In this document: piece after piece, positions 15,152 through 26,580 of the stretch
How positions within the stretch are numbered: position 1 is the stretch's first letter
Layout: every line of letters starts with the position of its first letter
Assembly: GCF_029961025.1 (NCBI RefSeq)
Contig: NZ_JASBVP010000014.1
Span: forward strand, 1 to 34,593
Length of the DNA: 34,593 nt
Source: Mycobacterium sp.
GTDB taxonomy: Bacteria > Actinomycetota > Actinomycetes > Mycobacteriales > Mycobacteriaceae
Direction: 5' to 3'
Notes under the pieces: model-generated
What the model was told of the DNA's origin: nothing
What the model saw: the letters and a program-made list of their open reading frames with translations, nothing else
Database searches by the model: none
Position numbers and translations under genes: made by a program

Positions 15152-16587
15152 TCACATGCGACCCAGTTGGATGACCTTGACCACCAGCACAACCGCCGAC
15201 ACGAGGAGATAGCCGCGCAGCGCCAGCATGCCCAGCCGCGTTCCGGGCGTCCAGGTGACCGGCTGAAGTAAAGCCAGCGGCGGCATCCGCCACGTGGACC
15301 GATTCCTCCGATCGCGAGAAAGTGGTTGGGTCTCCGGCGGTTGCGGCTTGCGACGCGCTGACCACCGCAATACGCCGACGGTGACCGCCGCCGACACGAC
15401 GAAAGCCACGGTCAGATCGACCATGACCAGACGGACATCTAGATTAGGGAACACCGTGTTGATCATCAGGATCGCCGACAGCAGCAACAGCACCCCGACG
15501 ATGAAACCGGCTAACGCGTTAAGCCACGGCCGATCACCCACGGCCCCAGCACTTCGCGATCGTTGCACAGCAACAGCAAAAACACGGTGGCGCTGGGCAG
15601 CAGCAGCCCCGCCAAAGCCTGCACCCCGGTGGTGATCAACCCCAGCGGCGCGCCGGGAATCAGCACGATCACCGCGGCCAGCGCCACCATCGCGGTGTAG
15701 GACAAATAAAACGGTTTGGCGTCGGAAAAACCGCGGTGCAGCGAATGCTTGATCCCGAACACGTCACCGAAGGCGTTGCTGGTGGCCAGGGTGACCGCGG
15801 CGGCGCCGATGATGGCGGCATCCAAAAGCACGATCGCAAACAGCGACCCCAGCAGCCGATCGTGCTCACCGAGCAGCCGCGCCACCGCGCCGGCGTCGAC
15901 GAAATGCGCGTGGCTGTGAGTCGCACGCATAGCCCAGGCGCCGGTCATCATCAACGCCGCCGCGCCGATATTGGTGATGAAGGCGCCCACCGTAGTGTCG
16001 ATGCGCTCATGGCCGATAAAACGGGGGGTGATGCGCTTGTCGACGATGTTGGACTGCTGGAAAAACAGCTGCCAGGGGGCGACCGTGGTACCGACGAGGC
16101 CAACGATCAGTAACACCGCATTGGAGCTGACTCCGCCCGCTATGCTAGGCGGCGGGCGGCGGGTATCCACCCGCGCCAGCACCCACCCCCCCGCGGTCTC
16201 CTCCAACTCCACGTCATAGGCGCGCACCAACTCCCCGGCGGCCACATCAATCAACCGATACCCCAACACATCCGCCCGCAACAACACCTCCCCCAGCCGG
16301 CGCTCAAAACCCCGCAAATCAATCTTGTTTTTCGCCAACACCACCCGCCCCGGCTCCAACCCCTCCACAGCCTTCCCCCCCACAAACACCCGCCGATCCC
16401 CCACCGCGACCACCACCCCACTCACCCGCGGATAAGCCTCCAGCCCACCCAACCGCACAATCACGTCATCCACCCGGCCCACTGCCTCCCCCGACGGCGT
16501 CACCACCGGCGCCCGCAACACCTCCGACAAATGAATCACCCGTGCCCCCACACCCCGCACACCCAGTTCCGTGGATGACCCAACCAT
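15152..16587 (-). pseudogene. PRC-barrel / truncated NRAMP-type metal transporter, frameshifted
   Basis: ATG 16587 has a good gggagg ribosome binding site. Residues 1-145 form PRC-barrel-like sequence (LSEVLRAPVVTPSGEAVGRVDDV...), the regulatory module found before MgtE/NRAMP-type transporters. At about residue 150 (near 16137) it joins NRAMP sequence in the middle of the fold: GTTVAPWQLFFQQSNIVDKRITPR corresponds to helix 6. The first five NRAMP helices, with the DPGN metal site, are absent. After VLGPWV the frame breaks near 15535. One frame stops at 15511; the next frame continues with the expected NRAMP end (RPWLNALAGFIVGVLLLLSAILM) to 15152. One missing base would rejoin them. A full transporter cannot be made from this gene, so I treat it as a remnant. 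Confidence 0.75.
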
Positions 16588-16878
16588 CGGAAAACCTCCC
16601 ATCAACGCGCGATGAAACCTGCCGGCTGGCCGCCCGCAGGCTGTGCGCGCAATCTTCGTGCTGCTGGGAACGGCGGTCATGCGCTGGCAACAAGCCCCTC
16701 CGACCCAACGAACCCTTGAAGTATCGCAGCACCCTCCGGCACAGCCACCGGCTCAATGCAAACAACGCATGACGCGCAGGCGAACAGACGGCAGGAAACA
16801 ACCGCTGGCAAACACCGAAGCCGTCATCGTCGGGTCGCGCCTCCCCCGAATGCCGTCGGCTCAATTGCCCTGGTGGCC
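16588..16878. other. Intergenic region between der and the NRAMP remnant
   Basis: There are 291 bp downstream of der and upstream of the PRC-NRAMP remnant. No CDS, terminator hairpin or clear promoter stands out. Confidence 0.5.
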
Positions 16879-18273
16879 TCAGCGGGTGCGGGCACTCTGC
16901 CGTTCGCGCACCCGCACGTTGATGCGGATCGGGCTACCCTGGAAGCCGAAAGTCTCCCGCAGCCGTCGCTCCAGAAACCGTCGATAGCCCGCCTCCAAGA
17001 AGCCGGTCGTAAACAGCACGAACGTCGGCGGTCCGACCGTGGCTTGGGTGGTGAACAGAACGCGGGGCTGCCGACCGCCGCGCACCGGAGGGGGGGTCGC
17101 GGCGACCACATCCCGGATAAAGGTGTTCAGCCGAGCGGTCGGGATCCGGGTGTCCCAGGATGTCAGCGCGGTTTTCAGCGCCGGCACCAGTTTCTGCACG
17201 CCACGGCCGGTCTTGGCAGAGATGTTGACCCGCGGCGCCCACTGCACCTGCACCAGCTCCCGGTCGATCTCCCGCGCCAGCCGATCGCGACGGTCCTCAT
17301 CGAGGAGATCCCATTTGTTGAACGCCAGCACCAGCGCGCGGCCCGCCTCGATCACCATCGACAGCACCCGCTGGTCCTGTTCGGTCAGCGGCTGCGAGGC
17401 GTCGATCAGCGCGACCACCACCTCGGCGGCATCGATGGCGGCGTGCGTGCGCACCGACGCGTAGTATTCCTGGCCGCCGGCCTGGCGGACCTTGCGACGC
17501 AGACCCGCGGTGTCGACGAATCGCCAGACGCTGCCGCCCATTTCGATAAGCGAGTCCACCGGATCGACGGTCGTGCCCGCGACTTCGTGGACCACCGCAC
17601 GCTGGTCACCGGCCAGCCGGTTCAACAGTGAGCTTTTGCCGACGTTGGGTTTGCCGACGAGGGCCACCCGCCGCGGCCCCCCTTCAGCGGGCGACGACTC
17701 GGTCGTCCGCGGCAGCGCGGCCACCACGTCGTCGAGCAACTCGGCTACGCCGCGTCCGTGCATCGCGCTGATCGCGTAGGGCTGACCGAGCCCTAGCGAC
17801 CACAGCGCCGACGCGTCCGCCTCCCCGGTCTCACTGTCAACCTTGTTGGCGGCCAAGAACACCGGCTTGCCGCTGCGGCGCAGGATCCGCGCCGCAGCCT
17901 CATCGCCGGCGGTCGCCCCGACTAACGCGTCCACCACCAAGATCACCGCGTCCGCGGCGCGCATAGCCACCGACGCCTGCTCGGCCACCAGTCGCGCCAG
18001 TCCCTTGGCGTCGGGCTCCCAGCCCCCGGTGTCCTGCACGACGAACCGGCGCCCGATCCAGACCGCGTCGTAGGAGACCCGATCTCGGGTCACGCCGGGC
18101 ACGTCCTGTACCACCGCTTCCCGCCGACCCAGGATCCGGTTCACCAGCGTCGATTTGCCGACGTTGGGCCGGCCCACGACCGCTACCACCGGTGGTGGTG
18201 CGGCCGCTCCGTCCGACGTGAACCCCTCAACGTCCCAGTCGGTTTCGTCGTCCCACGCGCCGTCGTTGGTCAC
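16879..18273 (-). CDS. der: Ribosome-assembly GTPase Der (EngA)
   Basis: This 464-residue protein has two tandem GTPase domains followed by a KH-like domain, the unique Der architecture. Domain 1 shows GRPNVGKS (34-41), DTGGW and NKVD; domain 2 shows [13 protein letters not shown] and NKWD. The C-terminal part (about 360-464, [16 protein letters not shown]) is the KH-like rRNA-binding domain. Der acts in 50S subunit maturation. I chose GTG 18273 ([10 protein letters not shown]), which overlaps the cmk stop as GTGA and matches the N terminus of M. tuberculosis Rv1713 (MTQDG...). An ATG at 18288 inside cmk is less likely. It is the last gene of the coupled parA-der cluster. Confidence 0.97.
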   Translation of the reverse strand: MTNDGAWDDETDWDVEGFTSDGAAAPPPVVAVVGRPNVGKSTLVNRILGRREAVVQDVPGVTRDRVSYDAVWIGRRFVVQDTGGWEPDAKGLARLVAEQASVAMRAADAVILVVDALVGATAGDEAAARILRRSGKPVFLAANKVDSETGEADASALWSLGLGQPYAISAMHGRGVAELLDDVVAALPRTTESSPAEGGPRRVALVGKPNVGKSSLLNRLAGDQRAVVHEVAGTTVDPVDSLIEMGGSVWRFVDTAGLRRKVRQAGGQEYYASVRTHAAIDAAEVVVALIDASQPLTEQDQRVLSMVIEAGRALVLAFNKWDLLDEDRRDRLAREIDRELVQVQWAPRVNISAKTGRGVQKLVPALKTALTSWDTRIPTARLNTFIRDVVAATPPPVRGGRQPRVLFTTQATVGPPTFVLFTTGFLEAGYRRFLERRLRETFGFQGSPIRINVRVRERQSARTR

Positions 18274-18953
18274 CGCGGCGTCTCGCATCGTTGCCTCACC
18301 AGCTTCAGCAGGTAATCGATCACCTCGGCCTCGGTCATCTCGCTGGTGTCGACGATCACCGCATCCTCTGCCGGCCGCAGCGGCGCCACCGGGCGGGTGG
18401 AATCCAGATGATCGCGCCGGCGCACGTCGGCCAGCACACCCTGGTAGTCGTCGGCCAGGCCCACGGCGATATTTTGGTCGTTGCGCCGCCGCGCCCGGGT
18501 TTCCGCCGACGCGGTCAAGAAGATCTTCACCGAAGCGTCGGGCAAGACCACGGTACCGATATCGCGGCCTTCCACCACAATGCTTCCCGGGCCCGCAGCC
18601 ATTGCCCGCTGCAACGGCACCAGCCGCGCCCGCACCGCAGGAATTAGCGACACCGCCGATACCGCCCTGGTAACCGCATCGCCACGGATCTCCATCGAAA
18701 CATTCTCGCTGCCAAGGTAACAGCGATCCTCATCGGGATCATCACCCACCGACAACTGCACCGTCTCAGCGATAGTGCCGACGGCGGGCTCATCCGCGGG
18801 GTCGATTCCGGCGCGCAGCACCGCCAGCGTGACGATCCGGTACATCGCGCCGGTATCCAGATAGCGCGCTCCCAACGAGCGTGCTACAGCCCTTGAGACC
18901 GAGGATTTTCCGGTTCCTGCCGGACCGTCCACCGCCACGACCAGGTCATTCAC
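18270..18953 (-). CDS. cmk: Cytidylate kinase
   Basis: This 227-residue protein phosphorylates CMP and dCMP with ATP in the cytoplasm. The P-loop GPAGTGKSS (about 10-18), the CMP-binding LDTGAMYR, and the long CMP-binding insert followed by [15 protein letters not shown] and a lid with RRRNDQN are all characteristic. The start is GTG 18953, overlapping the rluB stop (GTGA). The length agrees with Rv1712 (230 residues from memory). The cmk-der pairing is widespread in bacteria and reflects supply for translation and replication rather than a complex. Confidence 0.97.
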   Translation of the reverse strand: MNDLVVAVDGPAGTGKSSVSRAVARSLGARYLDTGAMYRIVTLAVLRAGIDPADEPAVGTIAETVQLSVGDDPDEDRCYLGSENVSMEIRGDAVTRAVSAVSLIPAVRARLVPLQRAMAAGPGSIVVEGRDIGTVVLPDASVKIFLTASAETRARRRNDQNIAVGLADDYQGVLADVRRRDHLDSTRPVAPLRPAEDAVIVDTSEMTEAEVIDYLLKLVRQRCETPR

Positions 18954-19693
18954 AGGCCCACCGCGTTGTATAGTTGCCCGACCTCGTCGCGGCCTAAAGC
19001 ACGGATGCTGCCCGGCCGCTGATTTCCCAGCGATACCGGACCGATATCGGTGCGCACCAACGCCTGCACCGGGAAACCCGCGGCCCCCAACAGCCGGCGC
19101 ACAATGCGTTTGCGCCCTTCGTGCAGCGTCACTCGCACCAGCGTCTTACCCGGGATGGCGTCGACGATCACGAAATCGTCGACCCGGGCCGGGCCGTCGG
19201 CCAGCTCGATTCCGGCGCGCAGTTTCTTACCGAGGCCGCGCGGCACCGATCCCGACACCGTCGCGAGATACACCTTGGGCACCCGATAGGAGGGGTGCAT
19301 CAGCCGGTGCGCCAGCTCGCCGTCATTGGTCAGCAGGATCAGCCCTTCGGTGTCGGCGTCCAGACGTCCGACATGAAAAAGCTTCTTGTTGCCCCGCACC
19401 CGGCGCTCGATCACGTCGCCGATACAGGGCCGGCCGCGTTCATCGGACATGGTCGAGTGCATGCCACGCGGCTTGTTCAGCGCCAGGTACACCAGCGAGT
19501 CATCAAGGACCACCCTGGTCCCGTCGACACGTATCACCGCTGAATCCGGATCGACCCGGGTACCCAGCTCGGTTACCAGCCGACCGTTCACGTCGACACG
19601 TCCGTCGGCGATCATCTTTTCGGCAGCCCGCCTCGACGCAATCCCCGCGTGCGACAACACTTTTTGTAGGCGGACACCTTCAGATTTGGCCAT
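18950..19693 (-). CDS. rluB: RsuA/RluB-family pseudouridine synthase
   Basis: This 247-residue enzyme has an N-terminal S4 RNA-binding domain (about 5-65, [21 protein letters not shown]). Its catalytic domain includes [10 protein letters not shown] and the active-site motif [16 protein letters not shown], whose first Asp is the catalytic residue. It isomerises uridines in rRNA; assignment to RluB (large subunit) rather than RsuA follows the usual annotation of Rv1711 and is not proven by sequence. The ATG at 19693 shares one base with the scpB stop (TGATG); a GTG directly before it is also possible. Confidence 0.94.
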   Translation of the reverse strand: MAKSEGVRLQKVLSHAGIASRRAAEKMIADGRVDVNGRLVTELGTRVDPDSAVIRVDGTRVVLDDSLVYLALNKPRGMHSTMSDERGRPCIGDVIERRVRGNKKLFHVGRLDADTEGLILLTNDGELAHRLMHPSYRVPKVYLATVSGSVPRGLGKKLRAGIELADGPARVDDFVIVDAIPGKTLVRVTLHEGRKRIVRRLLGAAGFPVQALVRTDIGPVSLGNQRPGSIRALGRDEVGQLYNAVGL

Positions 19694-20373
19694 CACTGCT
19701 GGTCCACGTCGAACGACATCGGTTGCTCTGGAGCCGGGGCCCGGCCGATTTTGGCGAAACGCGGCTCACTGTCTAAGGATTCACTGACTTCGTCGATGGT
19801 GTCGACATCGGGAAGCAGCGGCGCGAGATCGGGCAAGTCGGCCAGCGACGACAACCCCAGCCGCTCCAGGAACAGCTCCGTCGTGGCGAACGTCACCGCG
19901 CCGGTATCCGGGTCGGTGCCGGCCTCGGTGATCAGGCCGCGCGCCAAAAGCGAACGCATGACGGCGTCGGAGTTAACACCTCGCACCGCGCTCACCCGGG
20001 CACGCGTCACCGGCTGGCGGTAGGCGACGACGGCCAGCGTTTCCAGCGCCGCGCGGGTGAGCTTCGTGCGGGACCCGTCCAGCAACAGCCGCTCCACAAA
20101 GGGCGCGAAGCGGGCCCGGGTGTATAGTCGCCAGCCGCCCCCGGCCTCCCGTAGATCCATGCCGCTGTCGCGCTCGGTGAGCTCGTCGGCCATCAGCCGC
20201 AGCTTGGCGGCGACCCGGTAAACGGGCTGTTCGACCGCCGCTGCCAGCGCCTCCACACTCACCGGGGTGTCCACCACCAAAAGCAGCGCCTCCAGAACCC
20301 TGGCCAGCTCCTCATCGGGAAGCTCGGGCGCCTCTGGCATGCCCAGGTCGGGAGACTCGGATAGCTCACTCAA
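19693..20373 (-). CDS. scpB: Segregation and condensation protein ScpB
   Basis: This 226-residue protein has tandem winged-helix domains (about 20-100 and 105-180), shown by LARVLEALLLVVDTPVSVEALA and the conserved KLTRAALETLAVVAYRQPVTRA. It dimerises on ScpA and regulates the SMC complex in chromosome compaction. The start is TTG 20373, overlapping the scpA stop (TTGA), with no better in-frame alternative nearby. The acidic C-terminal tail (after about 185) is poorly conserved and probably disordered. Confidence 0.95.
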   Translation of the reverse strand: MSELSESPDLGMPEAPELPDEELARVLEALLLVVDTPVSVEALAAAVEQPVYRVAAKLRLMADELTERDSGMDLREAGGGWRLYTRARFAPFVERLLLDGSRTKLTRAALETLAVVAYRQPVTRARVSAVRGVNSDAVMRSLLARGLITEAGTDPDTGAVTFATTELFLERLGLSSLADLPDLAPLLPDVDTIDEVSESLDSEPRFAKIGRAPAPEQPMSFDVDQQ

Positions 20374-21260
20374 TGGCGCCGCTCCTCCTCATCGCTTCGC
20401 TCTGCGTCGTCGCCAGCGCGGGTCGGTCGCGCATTTCTGTCGCGCAGTTCTTGAGCAGCCAGCGATTCCGCGCTGACCAAGTCTTGGCTGGTCGGCAGTT
20501 CTCCGGTCCACGAAACCTGGAGTACGCCAAGTGGTTCTGCCTGGTCAAATGCTACCGCTCCGGCCCGATACAGGTCGAGCAGCGCCAAAAAGCGCCCGAC
20601 GATCTCGATCGGCACCCGGCAGTCGGCGACCAGCTCGGAAAACGACGCCCACCGTCCAATTCCTCTGATCCGCAGCAGCTCCAACAGCTGCTGAGCCTGC
20701 TGCAGCACCGAGACCCTCGGCGCGTGCAGATGCTCGGTGGCTACCGTCGGCACCGGCCGGGGTGTGAACACCAGCGCCCCGATCTGAGCGAACTGCGCGG
20801 CATCCACCCCGAGCATCACCTCGGGCAGCAGACCCGCGTATCGATCCTCCAGCGACACCGCCCTCGGATAGCTGCGCAGCGCCGCCGCCTCCAGCTCGGC
20901 GAACAGCTGCGCGACCTGTTTAAACGCCCGGTACTGCAACAATCGGGCGAACAACAGGTCGCGAACCTCCAGCAGCGCCAAATCGTCATCGTCGTCGACC
21001 TGGCCGGCCGGCAGCAGCCGGGCGGCTTTGAGATCGAGCAGTGTCGCCGCGATCACCAGAAACGACGTGGCCTCCTCCAGGCCCCGCTCCAGCCCGACCT
21101 GCCGGGTGTATGCGATGAACTCATCCGTGACCTGATGCAGGGCCACCTCGGTGACGTCGAGACGGTGGGCGAAGATCAGCTGCAGCAGCAGATCGAACGG
21201 CCCCTCGAAATTGGCTAGCCGGACCTGAAAGCCGTCGTGCGCCGCGCCCCCCAAATTCAC
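20370..21260 (-). CDS. scpA: Segregation and condensation protein ScpA (kleisin)
   Basis: A 296-residue kleisin that bridges SMC heads. The N-terminal FQVRLANFEGPFDLLLQLI, followed by DVTEVALHQVTDEFI, is the diagnostic SMC-binding helical region. A coiled segment and a C-terminal winged helix (about 200-260, QLLELLRIRGIGRWASF) follow. I chose GTG 21260 (VNLGGAAHDGFQVRL) because it overlaps the parA stop as GTGA; the longer open frame upstream is inside parA. The charged tail (RDRNARPTRAGDDAERSDEEE) looks disordered. Confidence 0.95.
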   Translation of the reverse strand: MNLGGAAHDGFQVRLANFEGPFDLLLQLIFAHRLDVTEVALHQVTDEFIAYTRQVGLERGLEEATSFLVIAATLLDLKAARLLPAGQVDDDDDLALLEVRDLLFARLLQYRAFKQVAQLFAELEAAALRSYPRAVSLEDRYAGLLPEVMLGVDAAQFAQIGALVFTPRPVPTVATEHLHAPRVSVLQQAQQLLELLRIRGIGRWASFSELVADCRVPIEIVGRFLALLDLYRAGAVAFDQAEPLGVLQVSWTGELPTSQDLVSAESLAAQELRDRNARPTRAGDDAERSDEEERRH

Positions 21261-22126
21261 GCGTCGAATCGGTCGATGACCTCGCGGGCCAATGAGCGGT
21301 ACGCCTCGGCCGCACCGGACTTGGGCGCCCACACGGTGATCGGCTCGCCCGCCACGCTGGTCTCCGGGAAGCGCACCGTCCGGGTGATGACCGTGTCGAA
21401 CACCAGGTCACCGAACCGCTCGACAACCCGGGCCATGACCTCCCGCGAGTTGACGGTCCGCGGGTCGTAGCGGGTGACCAGGATACCGCTGATCTGAAGC
21501 TTCGGGTTGAGCCGGTCGCGCACCTTGTCGACGGTGTCGGTCAGCAGAGCCAGCCCTCGTAACGCGAAATATTCGCACTCGGTCGGGATGATCACGCCGT
21601 CCGAGCAGGCCAGGCCGTTAACGGTGAGCAGGCCCAGCGACGGCTGGCAATCGATCAGCACATAGTCATAGTGATCCAGTACCGGGCGCAGCGCACGGGC
21701 CAGGGTCTGTTCCCGAGCCACCTCGTTGACCAGCTGGATCTCGGCGGCCGATAAGTCGATGTTGCTGGGCACCAGATCCAGGTGCTTGACCCGGGTGTGG
21801 ATCAGCACCTCATCCACCGCTACCCGCGGCTCCACCAGCATGTTGTGGATGGTGTGCTGCAGCTCGTAATGCGGCACACCTAGCCCCGCCGACAGGGCAC
21901 CCTGCGGATCCATGTCGACCAGCAGCACTCGCCTTCCGTAATCGGCCAGCGCGGCGCCCAGGTTGATCGTCGACGTCGTTTTCCCGACACCGCCCTTCTG
22001 GTTGCACATCGCGACGACCTTGGCCGGGCCGTGGGAGGTTCGCGGCTTGGGCTCCGGGATCATCCGCGGGGGCCGCCCGGTCAGACCGGCCTCAGCGCTG
22101 CCGTTGGCCTCGTCGGGGGGATTCAT
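21257..22126 (-). CDS. parA: ParA/Soj-family ATPase
   Basis: A 289-residue ParA-type ATPase with the deviant Walker A KGGVGKTT (44-51), the Walker A' region LLVDMDPQGAL and Walker B YVLIDCQPSLG. These ATPases bind DNA as ATP dimers and position cargo. This copy has no parB beside it; it heads the scpA-scpB operon, as Rv1708 does in M. tuberculosis. It is therefore distinct from the oriC-linked parAB pair and may serve another cargo or act with SMC-ScpAB. ATG 22126 has a weak ribosome binding site, and the non-conserved first 30 residues make the start less certain. Confidence 0.94.
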   Translation of the reverse strand: MNPPDEANGSAEAGLTGRPPRMIPEPKPRTSHGPAKVVAMCNQKGGVGKTTSTINLGAALADYGRRVLLVDMDPQGALSAGLGVPHYELQHTIHNMLVEPRVAVDEVLIHTRVKHLDLVPSNIDLSAAEIQLVNEVAREQTLARALRPVLDHYDYVLIDCQPSLGLLTVNGLACSDGVIIPTECEYFALRGLALLTDTVDKVRDRLNPKLQISGILVTRYDPRTVNSREVMARVVERFGDLVFDTVITRTVRFPETSVAGEPITVWAPKSGAAEAYRSLAREVIDRFDA

Positions 22127-22309
22127 GGCCGCCCGCGACTCACCGTGCAATGCTTGAGCGTTCGGGTGACGCCGACGTTCAGGGAGTCCATCGCGGGAAA
22201 GTCTAACGGGTGGGCGTTGCTGCGCCGGGAGACGCGCGGGCAAACGCCATCGCCCCCGATAGTCGGCGCGGCCGATGAGGCCGGCTAAACCCGGCTAGAG
22301 TGGAGTGTC
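22127..22309. promoter_or_regulatory. Divergent promoter region parA operon / O-methyltransferase
   Basis: 183 bp separate the divergent parA and methyltransferase starts, so both promoters are expected here. Tandem gccggctaaacccggctag at 22280-22297 is a short imperfect direct repeat just before the methyltransferase ribosome binding site. No definite -10 or operator was found. Confidence 0.4.
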
Positions 22310-23077
22310 GTGAGTCTCAAGCGGCGCCTGCCGTTTCTGCGGTGGTCGGTGTGGCGGATGGCCGTCGGGGCCCACAACATCACCACCACCGGCCAGATCG
22401 GCGACGGGCGCGAGGCAGCGGCCGTCTCCTACGTGCTGCAGAACTCCCGCGCCAGCGACGTCGAGGACGTGCTGGCAGCCATGGACCGGTTCGCCTACCA
22501 GAAGGCGATCCTGATCAACATCGGCGACGAGAAGGGGGCACTGCTCGACGCGGCCGTGCGGCGCGCCAACCCGAAAATAGCCCTCGAGTTGGGAACCTAC
22601 TGTGGTTATAGCGCGCTGCGGATCGCCAGAGCCGCGCCGGCCGCCAAGGTGTACTCCGTCGAACTGGCCGAGGCCAATGCCGTCAATGCACGCCGGATCT
22701 GGGCGCACGCCGGGGTCGCCGAACGGGTGACCTGTGTGGTCGGCACCCTCGGCGACGGTGGCCGCACCCTGGACGTATTGGCCCGGGAACACGGCTTCGC
22801 GGCCGGTACGCTCGACTTCCTGTTCCTCGACCACGACAAACACGCCTACCTGAGTGATCTGCAGCGCGTCCTCGACCGCGGCTGGCTGCACCCGGGTTCC
22901 ATCGTGGTCGCCGACAATGTCAAGGTTCCGGGGGCACCCGAATACCGCGAGTACATGCGTCGGCAGCAGGGCACGTTGTTTGACACCCGCGAGCACCAGG
23001 CACACGTGGAATATCAGACGCTGATCAGCGATCTGGTCTTGGAGTCGGAGTACCTGGGTGAGCTGAGGGTTAGCTGA
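22310..23077 (+). CDS. Catechol O-methyltransferase-like SAM enzyme
   Basis: This 255-residue class I SAM methyltransferase resembles the animal COMT type more than the common bacterial caffeoyl-CoA type. It has LELGTYCGYSALRIA (92-106) for the SAM-binding motif. The metal ligands of COMT are matched by D174 (FLDHDKHAYL) and D202-N203 (VVADNVKVPGAPEY). It would transfer a methyl group to one hydroxyl of a catechol with Mg2+; the natural substrate is unknown. GTG 22310 follows tggag at suitable spacing. An N-terminal segment (about 5-25, FLRWSVWRMAVGAHNI) could associate with membrane. It corresponds in place to Rv1703c and converges with xerD across 45 bp. Confidence 0.93.
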   Translation: MSLKRRLPFLRWSVWRMAVGAHNITTTGQIGDGREAAAVSYVLQNSRASDVEDVLAAMDRFAYQKAILINIGDEKGALLDAAVRRANPKIALELGTYCGYSALRIARAAPAAKVYSVELAEANAVNARRIWAHAGVAERVTCVVGTLGDGGRTLDVLAREHGFAAGTLDFLFLDHDKHAYLSDLQRVLDRGWLHPGSIVVADNVKVPGAPEYREYMRRQQGTLFDTREHQAHVEYQTLISDLVLESEYLGELRVS

Positions 23078-23122
23078 GGGTGGGCTGGGAGCGTCCGGGC
23101 GGCACCCCCGGCGCGGGTGGTG

Positions 23123-24066
23123 TTACCGCGCGCGGGGGTGGGCTTCGGCCCATACTTCGCGAAGCGCACGCACGGTGACCAGGGTGTAGATCTGGGTGGT
23201 GGTCACCGAGGCATGGCCCAGCAATTCCTGTACCACGCGGACGTCGGCGCCACCGTCCAGCAGATGGGTGGCAAAGGAATGCCGCAGCATGTGCGGCGAC
23301 ACACCGGACGCGATACCGGCGCGCTGGGCCGCATCCCGCAGCACCTGCCACGCGCTTTGCCGTGACAGCCGTCCCCCCCGCGCGTTAAGGAAGATCCCCG
23401 GGATTCCCCGGCCCCGACGCGCCAATTCCGGGCGTCCCCGCACCAGGTACGCGTCCAGCGCCTGCACGGCCGGGCGCCCAACCGGGACCAGCCGCTGTTT
23501 GCCGCCCTTGCCTCGCAACAGCACCGACCTGGCGTGGGTATCGAGATCGTCGAGATCCAGGCCCACCGCCTCGGAAATCCGGGCTCCGGTGGAATACAGC
23601 AACTCCAGCAGCGCCCGGTTACGCAGCGTGAGCGGGCCGTCGGACGGGCGGTCCCCGCCGGCACCCTCCAGCAGCGCCACCACCTCGCCGATCGTCAAGC
23701 TCTTGGGCAACCGGCGCCCCGGTGTCGGGGGTTTCACGGCCCGTGCCACGTCCAGCTCGGCCAATCCCTCGGCGGCCGCGAACCGATGCAGCCCGCGCAC
23801 CGCGATCAAAGCCCGCGCCGCCGACACCGCCGACAGCACCGGTACCCCGGTATCGGGATCGCCGCGGCGCAGTGCCATCAGGAATGCGCTGACGTCATCC
23901 TCACTGACCTCGGCCAGGTCGTCGATCCCACGGGCGGCCAGATGCTGACAGTAGCGGCGCAAGTCCCGCCGATAGCAGCTCAACGTGTTCGCCGCCACTC
24001 CCCGCTCGATCGTCAGCTGGTCCAGGTAGCCCTGCACCTGGGTTTCCAGCGGCGGCGCAAGCGTCG

Positions 24067-24070
<4 letters not shown>
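23123..24070 (-). CDS. xerD: Tyrosine recombinase XerD
   Basis: This 315-residue recombinase, with XerC, resolves chromosome dimers at dif near the division septum. The catalytic set is complete: R164 (TGARISEA), K188 (RGKGGKQR), H260 and R263 (SPHMLRHSF), H286 (LLGHASV) and Y295 (TTQIYT). The N-terminal SAM-like DNA-binding domain spans about 8-110. ATG 24070 overlaps the Nudix stop (ATGA). Housekeeping synteny with Rv1701 and a standard length argue against a mobile-element integrase. Confidence 0.96.
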
Positions 24071-26580
<2,510 letters not shown>

